Source: JAAFHS01 sp043751715
GTDB taxonomy: Bacteria; Pseudomonadota; Alphaproteobacteria; Rhodobacterales; Rhodobacteraceae
Assembly: GCA_043751715.1 (NCBI GenBank)
Contig: JAYUZO010000152.1
Coordinates: forward strand, 1 to 6,522
Reading direction: 5' to 3'
DNA: 6,522 nucleotides
Shown here in pieces: positions 5,290 to 6,522 of this stretch. Positions within the stretch are counted from its first letter, which is position 1. Each line of letters begins with the position of its first letter. The notes beneath the pieces are model-generated. The model was given only the letters and a program-made list of their open reading frames with translations, was not told the origin of the DNA and ran no database searches. A program made the position numbers and the translations under genes.

Positions 5290-5751
5290 ATGGCAGTCCG
5301 GCTGGATGAGATGGACCGGAAAATCCTTGTCGAGTTGCAGGCCGATGCCAGCCAGTCGTTGGACGAAATTGCCCGCAAAGTCGGGTCATCAAAAACGCCT
5401 GTGTGGAACCGCATCAAGCGGATGCGCGAGGCGGGGGTGATCCTGCGCCAGACCGCTATTCTTGATCCGGAGGCCTTGGGGCTTGAGGCATGTTTTTTCG
5501 TGCTGATCCGCACATCCGAGCATGAGGCCGAGTGGCAGCGCAAGTTTTTGACGGCATTGCAGGCGCGGCCAGAGGTGATGGAGGCGCATCGCTTGGCGGG
5601 GGATATTGATTACATCCTGAAAGTGCGGGTCAAGAATGCGCGGGCCTATGACACGTTTTATCAGGCGCTGATATCCGAGGTGCGGATTTACAATGTGACG
5701 GCGCTTTTGAGCATGGAAGAAATTAAATCGACGACCGTGTTGCCGGTTTAA
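5290..5751 (+). CDS. Lrp/AsnC family transcriptional regulator
   Basis: The 153-residue protein has the standard length and order of the family. An N-terminal winged helix-turn-helix covers about residues 5-52 (LDEMDRKILVEL, then LDEIARKVGSSKTPVWNRIKRMREAGVI). A RAM ligand-binding and oligomerisation domain covers about 66-148, with HRLAGDIDYILKVRV (100-114), and the typical end MEEIKSTTVLPV. Family members form dimers to octamers that bind DNA and respond to amino acids. The gene is divergent from the sulfur operon, and the shared control region carries an inverted repeat, so it probably controls that operon and itself; the effector may be a sulfur amino acid such as cysteine or methionine. 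Target and effector are inference. I chose the ATG at 5290 because AGGGGA lies six bases upstream and the protein then begins just before the family's conserved LDxxDxxIL; the ATG at 5254 would add 12 unconserved residues lying in the operator. Confidence 0.93.
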   Translation: MAVRLDEMDRKILVELQADASQSLDEIARKVGSSKTPVWNRIKRMREAGVILRQTAILDPEALGLEACFFVLIRTSEHEAEWQRKFLTALQARPEVMEAHRLAGDIDYILKVRVKNARAYDTFYQALISEVRIYNVTALLSMEEIKSTTVLPV

Positions 5752-5848
5752 GGGGCTAAAAATCTTGGAAAAAGATTTTTCGGGGGCTGTCTGCCCCCGG
5801 CGCGGCCGGTGGCCGCTTCCCCCGAGGATATTTTTCAACAGATGAATA
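5752..5848. repeat. Composite palindromic intergenic element
   Basis: The gap between two convergent genes consists of three adjacent hairpins: the A/T stem 5758-5780, CGGGGGC/GCCCCCG (5781-5787 with 5793-5799, loop TGTCT), and GCGGCC/GGCCGC (5802-5807 with 5811-5816). It ends in ttCCCCCGAGGATATTTTTC (5817-5836). CCCCCG at 5819-5824 can also pair with CGGGGG at 5781-5786, and T5 at 5831-5835 with A5 at 5758-5762, so the whole block can fold as one larger structure. From memory, the CCCCCGAGGATATTTTT ending recurs in intergenic regions of many Rhodobacterales, which would make this a REP-like element; copy number cannot be seen in one window. Confidence 0.6.
5758..5780. terminator. A/T-rich hairpin, bidirectional terminator candidate
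   Basis: AAAAATCTT (5758-5766) and AAGATTTTT (5772-5780) form a perfect 9-bp stem with a five-base loop. Both strands end in T5, so it could stop the Lrp-family gene (stop at 5749-5751) and the convergent P450 gene. Because the stem is A/T-rich, it may act together with the G/C hairpins next to it. Confidence 0.5.
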
Positions 5849-6522
5849 TCAGGCGCGGTCGAGCATCAGTTTGGTCAAGCCGTGGAAATGGTAGGCATCG
5901 GCATAGTTCGGCGGGGCGGCGATGCGCAGGCCGGGCAGGCGGTTGAACAGAATTGGCAGGGCAATTTGCAGTTCCAACCTTGCCAGTGGCGCACCGACGC
6001 AAAAGTGCAGACCTGCGCCGAAGGTGACATTGGGTTTGACCGGGCGGGTTGGAATGAATCGGTTTGGGTTTTCCCAGTTGGCGGGATCCCGGTTGGCAGC
6101 CCCCAGCAGCAAGGCCACACGGTCGCCGCGCTGGAAACTTTGGCCCATGAGATCGATGTCTTCGTAAGCCCAGCGGGTGAACATATGCAGCGCCGGATCG
6201 TAGCGCAGGATTTCTTCGATGGTGGCATCTACCGCATTGCGGGCGAGGGCCGCCAGTGGCGTTTGCGTCTCCAGCAGGGTTTTGACGCCATTGCCGATGG
6301 TGTGCACCGTCGCTTCATGGCCTGCGTTCAGCAGCAGGATGCAGGTTGAAATGAGCTCGTCCGTGGTCAGTTTCTCGCCCGCTTCTTCCGCCGCGATCAG
6401 CGAGGTGATCAGATCATCGGCTGGATGCGCGCGGCGTTGATCAATGTAATCGCGCAGGAAGGCCACGAAACTTTCCGTCGCTTGCACGGCGCGCAGTTCG
6501 GCCTCCGGCGTGCGGTTTGCCA
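5849..6522 (-). CDS. Cytochrome P450, C-terminal part (cut by the window edge)
   Basis: The frame is open from the right edge to the TGA at 5849-5851, giving 223 complete codons plus two bases of another; bacterial P450s have about 400 residues, so about 45 percent is missing. Visible landmarks are the I-helix oxygen-binding segment LLNAGHEAT, the K-helix ExxR (EEILRYDPA), the meander PxRF-like ENPNRFIPTRP, and the heme-binding loop FGAGLHFCVGAPLARLE, whose Cys is the fifth heme ligand. It is a soluble class, probably fed by a ferredoxin and ferredoxin reductase. The substrate cannot be told. The GTG at 6487 is internal, not a start, because conserved sequence continues upstream (AELRAVQATES). 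It converges on the Lrp-family gene and probably has no role in the sulfur operon. All key residues seen are intact. Confidence 0.93.
   Translation of the reverse strand, partial: ANRTPEAELRAVQATESFVAFLRDYIDQRRAHPADDLITSLIAAEEAGEKLTTDELISTCILLLNAGHEATVHTIGNGVKTLLETQTPLAALARNAVDATIEEILRYDPALHMFTRWAYEDIDLMGQSFQRGDRVALLLGAANRDPANWENPNRFIPTRPVKPNVTFGAGLHFCVGAPLARLELQIALPILFNRLPGLRIAAPPNYADAYHFHGLTKLMLDRA

Noticed and set aside
5154..5543. N-terminal extension of the SUMT, which might have been a CysG fusion
   Set aside because: The frame is open to 5543, but the extra residues overlap the Lrp gene, contain no NAD-binding or ferrochelatase motifs, and are rich in Ser, Ile and Arg as in antisense translation.
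5389..5838. Minus-strand open frame (149 codons) opposite the Lrp-family gene
   Set aside because: The Lrp/AsnC protein on the plus strand has full-length family patterns; the opposite frame has none and runs through the palindromic element.

Overview
The window looks like a chromosomal segment of a Rhodobacteraceae (Rhodobacterales, Alphaproteobacteria). The reasons are the high-GC coding style, the gene order SUMT - DUF2849 - sulfite reductase - APS reductase - DUF934 - ferredoxin-NADP reductase, the Rhodobacter-type C-terminal extension of the Fpr protein, and an intergenic palindrome ending in a sequence I remember as common in Roseobacter-group genomes. The taxon is inferred by eye; no search was run.

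Layout. Positions 2-370 (+) hold the 3' end of a gene for a very Ala/Glu-rich repeat protein of unknown function, followed by a strong hairpin terminator (about 395-428). Positions 448-5153 (-) are one compact six-gene operon, read right to left: single-domain uroporphyrinogen-III C-methyltransferase, DUF2849 protein, siroheme/4Fe-4S sulfite reductase, 4Fe-4S-type APS reductase, DUF934 protein and fpr. Consecutive genes overlap by 4 or 11 bases or are at most 12 bases apart. The divergent regulatory region (about 5154-5289) carries an inverted repeat and separates the operon from an Lrp/AsnC-family regulator (5290-5751, +). A composite palindromic intergenic element (5752-5848) follows, then the C-terminal two thirds or so of a cytochrome P450 (5849-6522, -) that runs off the right edge.

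How the genes work together. The methyltransferase makes precorrin-2, the precursor of siroheme, which is the cofactor of the sulfite reductase. APS reductase converts adenylyl-sulfate to sulfite, and the sulfite reductase takes sulfite to sulfide for cysteine synthesis. No flavoprotein subunit (CysJ) is encoded here. The Fpr at the end of the operon probably supplies electrons from NADPH through a ferredoxin. DUF2849 and DUF934 are the two parts of the module without an assigned biochemical role. The divergent Lrp-type protein is the obvious candidate regulator.

I see no tRNA, rRNA, CRISPR, insertion sequence or phage gene. There is no gene-free stretch over 300 bases. The operon appears to be a normal, intact assimilatory sulfate reduction locus; the less explained parts are the two DUF proteins, the inverted repeat beside the Lrp gene, the composite palindrome and the repeat protein at the left edge.
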